This document shows positions 1-11,448 of a stretch of 64,000 nucleotides of DNA, piece after piece. Both the position numbers and the translations under genes were made by a program. The notes under the pieces were generated by a model that had not been told where the DNA came from, searched no databases, and saw only the letters and a list, made by a program, of their open reading frames with translations. Every line of letters starts with the position of its first letter. Position 1 is the stretch's first letter. The DNA is taken from the NCBI GenBank assembly GCA_030063045.1, contig JAQSEB010000032.1, positions 1,178,001 through 1,242,000 of the forward strand, read 5' to 3'. This DNA is from Pratylenchus scribneri (Eukaryota; Nematoda; Chromadorea; Rhabditida; Pratylenchidae).

Positions 1-229
1 GTGGACGGGAATTGGAGGTGGGCAATGGAATGAGGAAGACCTTGAAGATGATAATGAGTGGTTTTGGTTGGGAATGGAAGGATGGACGGGAATTATTTTA
101 TTAGTTTTGGTTTGTGGCTTCAGATCAACGCATCCTATAATTTTCTATACAATTGCCCGTGCTTTTTGTTTTGGAAAATGCATTTATTACGAATGAAGTG
201 CCAATGCCTAGGTTTGTTTAACCAATTCT

Positions 230-345
230 AATTTAGTTTTGAACCAAAGACCATAGTTGGTTTATACCGTTTAATACCCTTTAATTTTGACCAAAACATA
301 ACAAATTATATACCATTCAATGCGTTTTGACCAGCTGTATCCAAT
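230..345 (+). repeat. Dispersed repeat family C, copy 1
   Basis: The stretch carries TTTTGAACCAAAGACCA, a GGTTTA...CCGTTTAATACCCTTTAATT block and CATTCAATGCGTT...GACCAG...TATCCAATTT. The same order of blocks recurs near 51415-51535 and in shortened form near 29112-29215. No coding capacity is visible; it is probably an old transposon fragment. Confidence 0.5.
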
Positions 346-914
346 TTAAATTTCGAGAATATAATGGGCAGCTAATTTGATTGCCAAAAAAACCTTGAAC
401 AAAACAATTTGAAGGGTCAAATTCAGGTAGTGGGACTCGAATTTATGATGGTAGCCAATTTTTATGGCATGTCCCGATTTTAAATGCGGTCGTAAAATTC
501 AAATAAGGGAGGAAATCTGTGTCATTTTTTGTGTCCAATTTTATCAGCGACTGTCCCAAAAATGTGCAAAAACAGCTTTAACATTTTTAGTGGTGGAAAA
601 AAAGCGGTTTATGAGTTCGTAATTCCCCCACGAATGATGTTTTTTTTTGGATGGTTGGTGGGGGAATGAGGTGCAAAAAATCGCACAAAATTGTGTTGAT
701 ATGGAATGGAGGGCCAAAAAAGGTGATGGACTCAATTTTTTATGGCCATCGGCGGAAAAAATGATGTCCAAAAAACATGGAATTGAGTGGGGGAAGGGAG
801 GAGGCCATTTTTTGTACATAAGAAATTCATCGAGGCAATCACTAAAATGGGAAGGCGAGATACACCATTCAAAAGAGCAAAGTTTTCTCTTAAGAATAGC
901 TTGTTTAAAAAAAG

Positions 915-1003
915 GCCACTTTGTATAGGACATTTCGGGCTTTCGTCTGGCATATCGCCTTCCTGCATTGTTTAATTCCTTGTTAAGTTATGGCCAAAAA
1001 AAT
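915..1003. repeat. Foldback repeat family A, right-arm fragment
   Basis: It contains the right-arm order of the family: GGCCACTTT, GGACATTTCGGGCTTTCG, CATATCGCCTTCC and TTATGGCCAAAAA. The left arm is not clear, so this is a diverged or truncated copy. Confidence 0.45.
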
Positions 1004-1993
1004 TATGTTGAGGAAAGAAATTGGCCAATTGCCCAAGAGCCAAGAAGAAAAGTGGTCAAAATAGTGAAAAAGCGAGAATGGAATGAAGGGGAATGGAAAG
1101 GGAAGGGATGAAGCAGACCCAAGCCGCCATCGCCCGGACGATGCGAGCCAATCGATGGGAATGGAGGGGGGAAGAATGAATGGGAAATTGGGGAAATGGG
1201 GGATTAGTGCCAGCGCCGAAGGGGGTAATGACCGGTTGGAAGGAAATGGACGAAAGGGTGGAAGCCGATTTGATGGATGCACTAAAAAGGATGGCAATTT
1301 TGGAGAGGAATTTGGGTGGAGGGAAGTTGTAAAATTTGGAGGAAAAAATTTTTTGGGATGAAATGAAACCAAAATAAACAGAGTAAAAATGCAAATTAGC
1401 CACACATTTTAAGAACCAATTTGAATAATTTTTGCTCGCCCTTTTTTCCCTCAATGGAAATGGAGGATTTGCGGCCCCTTTCCTACCATTTTAGCGCCGA
1501 TTGGCCATATAATGGACTGGCCGGGCGATTGTAGCCATAAAATGGAATGAGAGGGCCACCGATTGATGGAGGTGAAGAGCTAATTATGCAAAAATGCTCA
1601 TAAAATGGTGAAATATAGGCCTATTTGTAAATGGGGGGAAAATGGCACATTTACAGTGGCAAAAATGAATGTGGCCAACACAAAGATGGGAAAGCGCGAA
1701 AATTGGCGAAGGGGTGGTCAAAAAAGGAGAAAATAAAATTTTGGAGGGTAAAGTGGGAAAGGCGGAAAATGGAATGGGGAATCGAAAATGGCTCAAGGTC
1801 GAGAATTGGCGATTCGGCAAAGGCCATTTTCACTTTTTCCCTTTTTTGTGCCGTCTTCGGTAGCGATCAGTCAATTCCCCTTCACAAAGGTCTTTTCCCT
1901 TTCATCTCCTTCCGGGCCTCATTCATTTTATTCACTCAAAAAGTCAAAAGGGATAGGGAATAATTGAGTACCGCCGATTGAAAACTTGTAGTA

Positions 1994-2292
1994 ATTTTTG
2001 ACCCATAACTCAGTGAGGAAGTAACCAATTTTGGAAGGCAATATACCATTTGAAAGCCATAAATGTCCTCTAAAAAGTGGCTGCTTTAAATTTTATAAAA
2101 TCTATGATTTAAAAATGTTATATGTCTTTGAGCGTAATAAACCTCGTTTTTCGAGGAAAAGCCACTTATTTTATAAATTGTTCAATATTTTCGAAAAATT
2201 TATTATGCCACTTTTTAGAAGAAATTCAGGGCTTTCAAAAGGAATATCGCCTTCCAGAATTGGCTACTTCCTTGTTGAGCTATGGCCAAAAG
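1994..2292. repeat. Foldback (MITE-like) repeat family A, full copy
   Basis: The left arm reads CATAACTCAGTGAGGAAGTA, then AACCAATTTTGGAAGGC, ATATACCATTTGAAAGC and CCTCTAAAAAGTGGC. The right arm is the approximate reverse complement, ending ATCGCCTTCC...TTGAGCTATGGCCAAAA. The arms are about 85 bases each around an AT-rich core. This is one of the clearest copies and serves as the reference for the others. Confidence 0.75.
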
Positions 2293-4758
2293 AATGGCAA
2301 TTTGATTGGCGATAATTCTGATTAGAGTCAAATGAAAGATCTCTCTAGTCCGTTTTCCTCTTTTTTTTTGCCTTTTTTAATCATTGGACCACCCAGCAGT
2401 AAATTTGCGAGGAATGGGACCATTCCCCTCTATATTTTTAATCGCATTTTTCAGCCGATAAATAAATTTGGGGACGATGACAAAAACAATTTTTTTTGCT
2501 TATTTTGTTGATTATTAAATGAAAATTTTTGGCGCCAATTGGCCCAAAAATAAAGAAAAAGGAAAGGGAAGATTTGCTGAATCAGCGAACAACATTTGTG
2601 AAGTGAACAAAAAATTGGCGCCAAAAGCAAAAACGGAACAACAAAAACACGTCCCCCTTCCCTCACTTTTCGCGTGATCCCCCAAGGGGACCAGAGGCAA
2701 ATTTTGCCCGCGCATTTTTAGTTGGCCCAAAGCCATTGGCCGAATATTTGAAAAAATGGAGGGAGGGAGGGAGGGAAAAAGAAAGAAGAACAACAAAAAT
2801 GGAAGAAAAGGCGAAACGAAAAATGGTTTTGAATGGCTGGGAATTGGAATGGAAAAAAGGGGCGACGGATTGGCTGCTGGAGGGGAAGGTGGCTGACTGG
2901 AATTTGGACTGACAGCCACCCTCTTTGCTGGGAAAAGAAGACCTCATTCCCCCTTACATTTTAATCGCAATTTTCCCCTAAAAAGTATTCGGAGAAGTTG
3001 GGGGAAGGAAATTGGAATTGGCATGGGAAAATTGGTTTCAGATTGGAAGGCGGAGGAAGCTTAAAATATTTGGATGGAAAATCCGAAAATGAATATTTGG
3101 ATTGGGAAGGGAAGGGGAAAACAATTTGGGTCACCCAAAAACCCCGAGGGAGAAAAGTGGCTAAATTTAAGATTTTAGCTTTTTTTTTGGGCTAAGAATT
3201 TAAATTAGGCTTTAAGATTAGTTCAAATAAAAATTTTACATTTTTTTCTCCTTTTGATTTTGGGTAATGTGAACTCTTGAACAGAGCAATTTAAGTCAAA
3301 TGGCAATTATGGTGGAGGGGAAATGGGGGGATAATTGTGGGAAGGTGAATGTGAATGGAGTGCCCAAATGTTGTTGCGCATTATATTTCCAAATGTGCCA
3401 ATGCCAAAATGCCAACTGGCGACATTCCCCTTCCCCCATTCACCTGTCATTGACCGGTCATTATCCTCCGTCCCTAATTTCACTTGGATTGACATTTTCT
3501 GGAAAGCTGTTGTGCCATTCTCAGTTGATTTATGGCCATCAATTGTGAAGGGGAATACCAAATGGTGGCATAATGGCATAAGGGAGATTGATGACATTTT
3601 AGGCTGACTGAGGCGAGGATGAGCATGGCCATGAAAACAAATTTATGAAAAGCCAAAAATATTCAAATAAATCATTCAACAATCCTTGAGGAAGAATTTG
3701 AAGGAAATTAAAAGGCAAAAAGTGTCAAAAAGTAAGCAAAGGGCCAAGGAAAGGGAAATGGGCCAATAGTAGAAGAGCCAAACCAAACTCCCTCCAATTT
3801 GTGAATTTGACCAAAAATCACCCTTGTTAAAAATGTTCAATTTAAATTGGTCAGCCAAAACAACACATTAATTCCCACCCCACCCCCCCCCCCCCCTCTA
3901 CCAATTCATCAATTTGTGGCATTTGCCTCTGCCCTTGGTGGAATATTTCCCGCCAAATCCTCCTCCACACCATATCCACACTTTTGTTTGTGTCCTTTGC
4001 CCTTTTGTTGAAGGAGGAACATCGGTGGAGTTTATTGCGGCTGCACCCCTGCGGACGAATATATTTATGTGTTTTGGTTGTTGTTGTGTTCCCCCAAAGC
4101 AATGTTCAACTTTGGCGCCAATCCTCCACAATAATGACCGACGCTTTCCCCCAAGGAGCTCTAAAGGGCCCATCCATTCAGCAGAAACCCACGCCATCAG
4201 CGACATTTGAACGGGTGGAATAAAAATTTGGAAGAAAGGGAAAACAACGCGTCGTTGCTCATTGGTCACGTCACGCCGGAGAAAAGGCTGGTTGGAATGG
4301 GAAGGGAAGCCGCAATTTTGGGCGCCAAATTTTCATTGCGCGGGAACACTTTTGGGGGAAGGGATTTGGACATTTTGGTGGATAAGGGGAAGGGGAACAA
4401 CGCAATAATGTTAATGTTGTTGTTCAAATGCGCATTGGGTAAGGAAGGGGAAATGATTTGAAAAAAGGGAATTGGAAAGAAAAAGGAAAGATGGGAAATT
4501 TTGTATAGAATTTAGAATAGCAACAATAAGGGTGAGGGAAAATTGGCCAAAAATTGAATTAAAATTCGCAGAGATTTAATAACATTAAATTTTTGGCCAT
4601 CTTGTCCTCATTTTTTTATTGTCAGCTGAATGGATTAAATTGCTTTCCTCCAAGAAAGGAATTATTTATTGGCCATTTTTTTGGATTAATTCATTGGAGA
4701 TTAATGTACCAAGGGCATAGAAGGCAATTGTTACGGCCTATTGAGTTGTCGGGCCAAT

Positions 4759-5020
4759 ATTTTGGTCATTGCTCAATGAGGCAGCAATATATCATCTGAT
4801 AAAATGATATGCCGTTTGAAAAACTCTATAATTTAGAATTTTTAAATTTTATGAAATCTAGCTTTAAAAAATATATTTAAGTCCATAAAAATCCAATTTG
4901 TTGAGGAAATAGTCTTAATTTTTAGAAATTAAAAACAATTTGTAGAAGACACTTTTAGCTTTAAGGCATATTGTCTTCCAAACTTTGTCACTTCTTTTTT
5001 ATGTTAAGCATGGTAAAAAG
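4759..5020. repeat. Foldback repeat family A, diverged copy
   Basis: It begins TTTTGGTCATTGCTCAATG, contains GATATGCCGTTTGAAAAAC, and ends with GCATATTGTCTTCC...TTATGTTAAGCATGG. Both arms are recognisable but decayed, so the copy is older than the one at 1994-2292. Confidence 0.5.
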
Positions 5021-5764
5021 AAATGGTCAAAAGGTACTAAAATGTTCTGTTCCCGAATTCGAGATTTAACGTGTAAAAGTTCCGATTTTGAAAACAATTC
5101 ATGACCAAATTTATGGATGTTATGGAAGAAAGAGATTATTGGATTAGTTAAACAAATTGTGATGGATAAAAATATACAGTAAAAAGAATTGTTGTTGAAC
5201 AAATTGGGTAATGTGCATGAACCGAGGTGAATAAACACTTTTTCGGAACTGAGGGGAAAAAGCCATAAATTTTGCGGGAATCTCATTTGGCTCGCACCCA
5301 ACATAGAATCGGCAAATAAATTTCTCAAAAACGACCGTATACCCGACAAATTGTTCAAAAAAAACTTATCAGATAGGTCCGATCGGCGCCGATCGCCCCG
5401 AAAATTTTGAAAGCAATAAATAGAAATGGAAGAATGGGCGCCGTAAATAAAAAAAAGTGCTGCCCAAAAAAGTGGAAAACGTCAGTTAGAATTGCCTTCA
5501 AGAATAAAAAAATAGGGAGGAAAATTGTAAATTATTTACAAAAAATGGCATTGAAGATTGGAGAAAATGTTGAGGAAAATTGAAAATGACATGCGCGCAA
5601 AAAACAGCAAGGAAAAATGAGTTTAAATAAATTTATGAATAAGTAAATGATAGGGGAATTTATGTAAAAAAAGTAAAAATAGAGGATGAAAAGAGTGCGC
5701 ACTGCGCATTGTTAGATATATTATAGAGAAAGAATAATTTAGCGCCGATCGGTCCATAATTTAT

Positions 5765-7030
5765 TAGTTGAAAGACAAAACAGGCGGAATTATTTAAGCG
5801 AAAACACAAACAGGCGGAATTATTCTAAGCGAAAACACAAAACAAGCGGAATTATTCTAAGCGAAAACACAAAAACAGGCGGAATTATTCTAAAAACAGG
5901 CGGAATTATTCTAAGTGAAAACACAAATAGGCGGATTTAGTTAGATGAAAATTAAAAGCTATTTATTTTATAAATTATTTTGTGAAAATTTAAACGCTAC
6001 TTTTAAAGAAATTAAGCGCTTTAATATTGCCTTCATGAATTAGCTATTTTCGAATTTTATGGACAAAAATTTATTGGATTTTTGCATTTTTAGCTAATAA
6101 CTTAAAAAAAATACAAAACAGGTGGAATTATTCTTAAGCGAAAACACAAACAGGCGGAATTATTCTAAGCGAAAACACAAAACAAGCGGAATTATTCTAA
6201 GCGAAAACACAAAAAGGCGGAATTATTCTAAGCGAAAACACAAACAGGCGGAATTATTCTAAGCGAAAACACAAAACAGGCTGAATTATTCTAAGCGAAA
6301 ACACAAAACAGGCGGAATTATTCTAAGCGAAAACACAAACAGGCGGAATTATTCTAAGCGAAAACACAAAACAGGCGGAATTATTCTAAGCGAAAACACA
6401 AACAGGCGGAATTATTCTAAGCGAAAACACAAAACAGGCGGAATTATTCTAAGCGAAAATACAAAACAGGCGGAATTATTTAAGCGAAAACACAAACAGG
6501 CGGAATTATTCTAAGCGAAAACACAAAACAAGCGGAATTATTCTAAGCGAAAACACAAAAAGGCGGAATTATTCTAAGCGAAAACACAAACAGGCGGAAT
6601 TATTCTAAGCGAAAACACAAAACAGGCTGAATTATTCTAAGCGAAAACACAAAACAGGCGGAATTATTCTAAGCGAAAACACAAACAGGCGGAATTATTC
6701 TAAGCGAAAACACAAAACAGGCGGAATTATTCTAAGCGAAAACACAAACAGGCGGAATTATTCTAAGCGAAAACACAAAACAGGCGGAATTATTCTAAGC
6801 GAAAATACAAAACAGGCGGAATTATTCTAAGCGAAAACACAAAACAGGCGGAATTATTCTAAGCGAGAACACAAACAGGCGGAAATTCTAAGCGAAAACA
6901 CAAAACAGGCGGAATTATTCTAAGCGAAAACACAAAACAGGCGGAATTATTCTAAGCGAAAACACAAAAACAGGCGGAATTATTCTAAAAACAGGCGGAA
7001 TTATTCTAAGTGAAAACACAAATAGGCGGA
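5765..7030 (+). repeat. Minisatellite A, array 1 (31/32-bp unit, higher-order repeats)
   Basis: The unit is CAGGCGGAATTATTC followed by TAAGCGAAAACACAAA, 31 bases, or 32 with one extra A. It is repeated some 35-40 times in two blocks, about 5775-5945 and 6110-7025, separated by about 165 bases of other sequence. Variant units (AAGCGG, GGCTGAATT, GAAAATACAA) recur exactly 346 bases apart at 6185/6531, 6281/6627 and 6460/6806, showing that blocks of about 11 units were duplicated together. Arrays with the same unit on the opposite strand occur at 43.5 and 61.9 kb. Confidence 0.95.
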
Positions 7031-7160
7031 TTTAGTTAGATGAAAATTAAAAGCTATTTATTTTATAAATTATTTTGTGAAAATTTAAACGCTACTTTTA
7101 AAGAAATTAAGCGCTTTAATATTGCCTTCATGAATTAGCTATTTTCGAATTTTATGGACA
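5936..7160 (+). repeat. 1,085-bp segmental duplication around minisatellite A
   Basis: The stretch that begins AATAGGCGGATTTAGTTAG and runs through GCCTTCATGAATTAGC to GAATTTTATGGAC occurs twice, starting near 5936 and near 7021, 1,085 bases apart. Its second half resembles the right arm of foldback family A (CTACTTTTAAAGAA, ATTGCCTTC). The array thus grew by duplication of a unit that included flanking foldback sequence. Confidence 0.8.
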
Positions 7161-9180
7161 GAAGAACGGGCCATGTACCCAATCAGAACTCTACTCAATC
7201 GTTTTTAGCCAAATGGTTCCGAAAAAAGCGAGGAGGAAATAAATATTTAAATATGTAATATATGTAGGTAAATTGTTTAAAAAAATTAACCCATATTAAA
7301 CTGCAAAAATACCATCAATCAAATAGATTTAAAAATGGAGGAAAGCCGCTTTGTTTTACAATGCGCAGTCACCATTCGCGCATTCCCTCAAATTGCTTCC
7401 AATTGTAAGCATGAACATCTGCCCTCTCCCATTTTTCTTCAAAAATTGTCGGCACATCCACAAATTTTAGCCCGCAAAATGGAAGGCAATTAATTTATTT
7501 ATGAGAAGAGAGGCGACAATTTCAATAAAGCATCCACATTTGCTCTTTCGCTTTTATTAACCAGTTTTTTGCGGCAAATTCATGCCGACCAATTGTTAGC
7601 TGGATGGAGGGCATTTTTGCTCTGTGGGCATGCGGAAATGGACAAAAGAAGAAAAATGGTAAAATGTAAAAAAGAGGGGACAATTCATTTTTGGAAGGCA
7701 CAATTCGCTTTTTGATGGGGCGGAACATGGAAAGAGGAAAAAGCGGCAAATATCATTTTGACAAAAAAGTAACGATGGAGATCGCTGACAATTTCCCAAG
7801 GACAAATTCGCCGGCTGAATATTGGATTGGGAGAAAAGGCGGCTGGCCGATCATTGCCTCTATAAAAAAGAAAAATACGGCATTTTTCAATTCCACAGGC
7901 TGTTTATTTGCCATCAAGGCCATCCATCCATCAGATTTGGCATCTTCTCCACTTTTTTGTTTTTCAAATTGCGCAAATGCCGAAAAAAGCATCCATCCAT
8001 CAGTCGGGAATGCCCTTTTCTTCTTTTTATTCGATCTAATCAGCCCTTCTTCCATTTCCCTCGAGAATTAACGATGGCAAAATGGACGGGAAAAACAACA
8101 AAAAAGTTTGCCGTCCATTTTCCGCCTCGTTTGCCAATGTGACTACCGTTCCTTATCTTGGACCATCTCAAAAGAAGGGGAACGTGCAACAAAGGAAGGA
8201 CAAAACATTGGAAAGTTTTTCCGCCCAAATGACCATCCATTTTCATTCCATCCAGTCGCCGAGGCGAAAACACCGCCACCATCTCTTTGAAGAGCCAATC
8301 AGCATCGGAAGGAGATGAAGACGAATTTGGATGTGGGGAACTAATTTAATTTTATTTGAACATTGAAGGAGGAAGGAGGTGAATTTCCCATGCGGCGATG
8401 GAAGTTGATTAATTTGCGAAATTATTGGTCCTCACCAAAATGAAGGGGGGACCTCCGTCCCAAATTCGCCACTATTCAGCCACTCATTTTTTTCTTGACT
8501 TTTCCCCGTCAAGGCCACCACCGGACCCCACATTCTCATCAGTAGCAAAAATTGGACGCTGACCTTGGCTTTGAGAGTCTCGTTTTTGAATGCAAAAATG
8601 GGGAATGCCCCCAAATTATCATAAAAAATGAGTAATTTGTGCGATTGAATATGAAAGCAATTTATTAATAATAAAAATATAGAAAATATATAAAGGATGG
8701 CAATTATAATTTGGCTATAAAATCATTGAATTTACAAATAACTTTTTATCATTTTTTGAGGCCTTTGGCCTTAGCAAATCGAATTTTCTTTTTAAACCCT
8801 ATCCTGTGCAAGGATTCCATTTTAGAAAAGTAAGTAAAGCCAAGTCCCTAATTCTAACAAATCAAAATATATTTTTCTGGAAAATTTAGTCGTGAATAAA
8901 ACTTTAAGGAAAAATAAATAATTTTTCGGAAAAAAACTTATAAGACTCTAAACTTTGGTCACGGCCAAATTTTTATGATTATTTTTCGATGCGAAAAAAT
9001 TTGTGTAAATTCAATGATTTTATAGGTATTAATACTATTTCATATACTAATTAATACTATTTCAATTCAATTTAAATGAATTATATATAACCGGGGGTAA
9101 AGCGAAAAATGGATAATGGCAAACAAATAAAAAAAGCAATGAAAAATGCAAAATATGCAAAATAAAATGAGGAAAATTAT
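7161..9180. other. Region without a supportable gene
   Basis: Open frames between about 7.5 and 8.3 kb lie on both strands in overlapping registers and show no recognisable motif or intron pattern. The rest is AT-rich. I cannot exclude single exons of a gene I do not recognise. Confidence 0.4.
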
Positions 9181-9182
9181 TT

Positions 9183-9405
9183 GATTGGTTTGAGTGGTCA
9201 TCGGCCATCAAAATATTCACTCAACGGTTCGCCTTCATCAAATTCACACCAAGTCTCAGCCAATTGTTGATGCACAAAATGCATTGGATAAAGCATACAA
9301 AAGCCGCCGAAAAAGAGAAGACTGGCGCACCAAAGGAGGAATCGGCAAATGCCAAGACGCCAACAAAGGCCCAATTGTTGGCAAAAACTGCAAAGAAAAA
9401 AAATG
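9183..9405 (+). pseudogene. Possible coding fragment with Lys/Ala-rich tail
   Basis: In the frame that ends with a TGA at about 9403-9405, the last 30 or so codons read as a Lys/Ala/Thr-rich tail (AEKEKTGAPKEES, then TPTKAQLLAKTAKKK, stop). That composition looks like the C-terminal tail of a basic protein such as a ribosomal or chromatin protein. The codons upstream do not match anything I recognise, and no start or splice acceptor is obvious. It could be one exon, a processed fragment or chance. Strand and frame are the only firm points. Confidence 0.25.
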
Positions 9406-9797
9406 ATTATTGAATAATTTTAAATACCTTATTTCTTATAATAATTGCCCCGGGGATATTAAATTTCTGAGACTCTCTAAAAAGGGAGCTACAAATAGAA
9501 AGGAAGGAAGTTTTTAATAGAAACGGAGCTACTAAAATAGAAGAACTACGATTTTCGGAAAAGCATTTGATTAAAAATTTGCTTAACTATCATTTTAATT
9601 CCATCTTTTCCTATTATTCCAATCTTGGTTAAACAATGTTTACTAAATTTGTAAATAATTTCGGCATATTCTTGACTGAAAATTATTTAAAAAATACAAA
9701 ATTACATGGAAAAAATTTATTTTTATTAAATTTAGATGATTCATAGTAAGTTTTTCAGAAAAAAATTTTAACAATGACTAATATGTTCCGTAAAGTT

Positions 9798-11448
9798 TTA
9801 ATTCTGGACTAATAAACTTCTGGAAAATTAAAGGCTAATTAAAATTCTAATCGAAATTTATTAAAAATTCCCATAAATTCACCTCCAAAGGACCAAAAGC
9901 CAGAAGAAGCCAACATCCAGAAGGAGAGTGACACTTTTGGTAGAAAATATTTAAATTAATTCAAATTAATTTTACTCACGTAAAAATCATCAACATATCC
10001 GGATTGTCGTAGACATTTTCCAATGGGGCAGCCAAATATCGGGGCAAAAATGTTCGATGGATGTTGCCAACAAGAATGGCAAATGAAGTAATCAAACGGC
10101 AATATGTCAAAAGTAAATCCACCGCATCAGCAAAATTCTTTCGGCTTAAATAGAAAAAATAATAAAAATTAATTTAATATGAATAGAATTAAATTCAAGT
10201 AAATGTCAAATAATTAAAAGAAACCAGAAATTTTTGTACATATAGATATATTGAATTAAATTAAATATTAGAATTTAATTTTAAAAAATTTAAATTTCCA
10301 ATCAACCTTCGCTCCATTCTGGCCCTTTCCCGAAGTTGGGCCATTTCTCGCCTTCTACGCTCCTTTCTTTCCTTTTTCTCCAATAATTTTTGTGCTTGTT
10401 CTTCCCTTTTGACTTGCTTCTTTTCTGCTTCTAAAATAATAAAAAATAAATATTTAAAATACAAAAAAGATTGGACATTTTTAGGGTCGAAAATTGTGGC
10501 CATTATAAATATTTTCAATTATAATTCTTAATAATTTTCCCCCTCAATTTCATTTTTAAATTAACCTTTTTCCCGGATTGTCCTCCTTTCCGATTCAGTT
10601 CGACCTGCCGAATTTCTTTGCAAAAATGAGGGAATCATTCTGCGCCATTTTGATGGCCTTTCTTCCCGTTCATTTGTGGCCCTCATTCTTTTCGGTTCAA
10701 CAAAATTGATTAAGCCTGAAAAAATGTTAATTTAGGAGTTTTTAATAGATTGAATTAATTTATTAAATTAATTTCCACTTTAATTTCCAACCTTCTCCTT
10801 CGGCTTTTCCTTTTCCTGCTGCCGATTTTGTCCGATCAATTCGAATATTCGGCATTGCTTGTTCATCCTCTTCCTCATTGTTTTTGCCCAATTTTGGGTA
10901 TATTCCCATCTCATTTTCCTCATTTTCATCTTCACTTCCGGTCGTCGATTCGTCAATTCCATTTTCATTTTTTCCTTCCAAACCACGTTCTTTTCTTCGT
11001 TGACGTCTTTCTTTTCTGATTGTTTCAACTCTTTTCAACTCCTTTTCGGCATTTGTTTCGCCCGTTTTATTCTTGTAAAGTAATTCATAAATTTCCTTAA
11101 ATTTGCTATTAAATTTAATTTAAATTTAAGTCAATAAAAAACTTTGTAAGTTTTTTCGGAATGTTCTCCTCGTTTTGCTTTGATTATTCGAATAAAAACG
11201 AGTAAATAATTTTCGGGTCTTAATGCTGGAAAACAGGCACAAAGGGCCAAATGTGCCCAAAACCAAAGAATGTCATAGGATTTCCACAATGTAAAATAAA
11301 TGCAATTTATGTAAATGGCACCAAACCTCAAAAGGGAATTATTGAAATTGTTGAATAATTTTGAATAAATAAACCAATTGAAATGGGCAATTGAGGCAAG
11401 CAAAAGTCGAAAACAAAACCAGAATTTGAAGCAAAACCAATTGCCCAT
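9798..11448 (-). CDS. Predicted membrane protein with charged linker, unrecognised
   Basis: Seven exons on the minus strand join in consistent phase: 11448-11143, 11095-10792, 10715-10566, 10430-10307, 10144-9980, 9933-9883 and 9819-9798 (stop). The product is about 373 residues if it starts at the first Met. Hydrophobic segments lie at the N-terminus (around residues 8-35 and 50-75). A long middle part (about 95-300) is first acidic (SEDENEENE), then strongly basic and helical (KKERKERRRREMAQLRERAR). Two more hydrophobic segments close the protein (LLLTYCRLITSFAILVG and LLLDVGFFWLLVLW). It is probably an organelle or ER membrane protein with a cytosolic coiled coil. I considered a PEX11-like protein but the match is weak. 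Exon boundaries after the first are well supported by splice sites; the true start may lie further upstream. Confidence 0.6.

Larger units (their letters stand above)
1..5764. other. Region without a supportable gene
   Basis: Many open frames occur on both strands, but they overlap each other, are rich in Phe/Pro/Ser or Lys/Gly from purine/pyrimidine-skewed DNA, and show no family motif or splice-consistent exon chain. I see dispersed repeats (a family C copy near 230-345, foldback copies near 915-1003, 1994-2292 and 4759-5020) and a poly-C run near 3885-3897. A distant exon of a gene outside the window cannot be excluded. Confidence 0.5.

Noticed and set aside
544..4461. Numerous open frames on both strands in the first 4.5 kb
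   Set aside because: They overlap in opposite registers, are low-complexity from purine/pyrimidine-skewed DNA, and lack splice-consistent partners or family motifs.
5765..7030. CRISPR array
   Set aside because: The units are contiguous with no unique spacers, and the genome is eukaryotic; it is a minisatellite.
7522..8318. Cluster of overlapping open frames, some over 100 residues
   Set aside because: Both strands are equally open and no frame shows a known motif or intron pattern.
9798..11448. Identification as a PEX11-type peroxisomal protein
   Set aside because: Only a few aromatic positions could be aligned, and the long charged linker does not fit; left as unrecognised.
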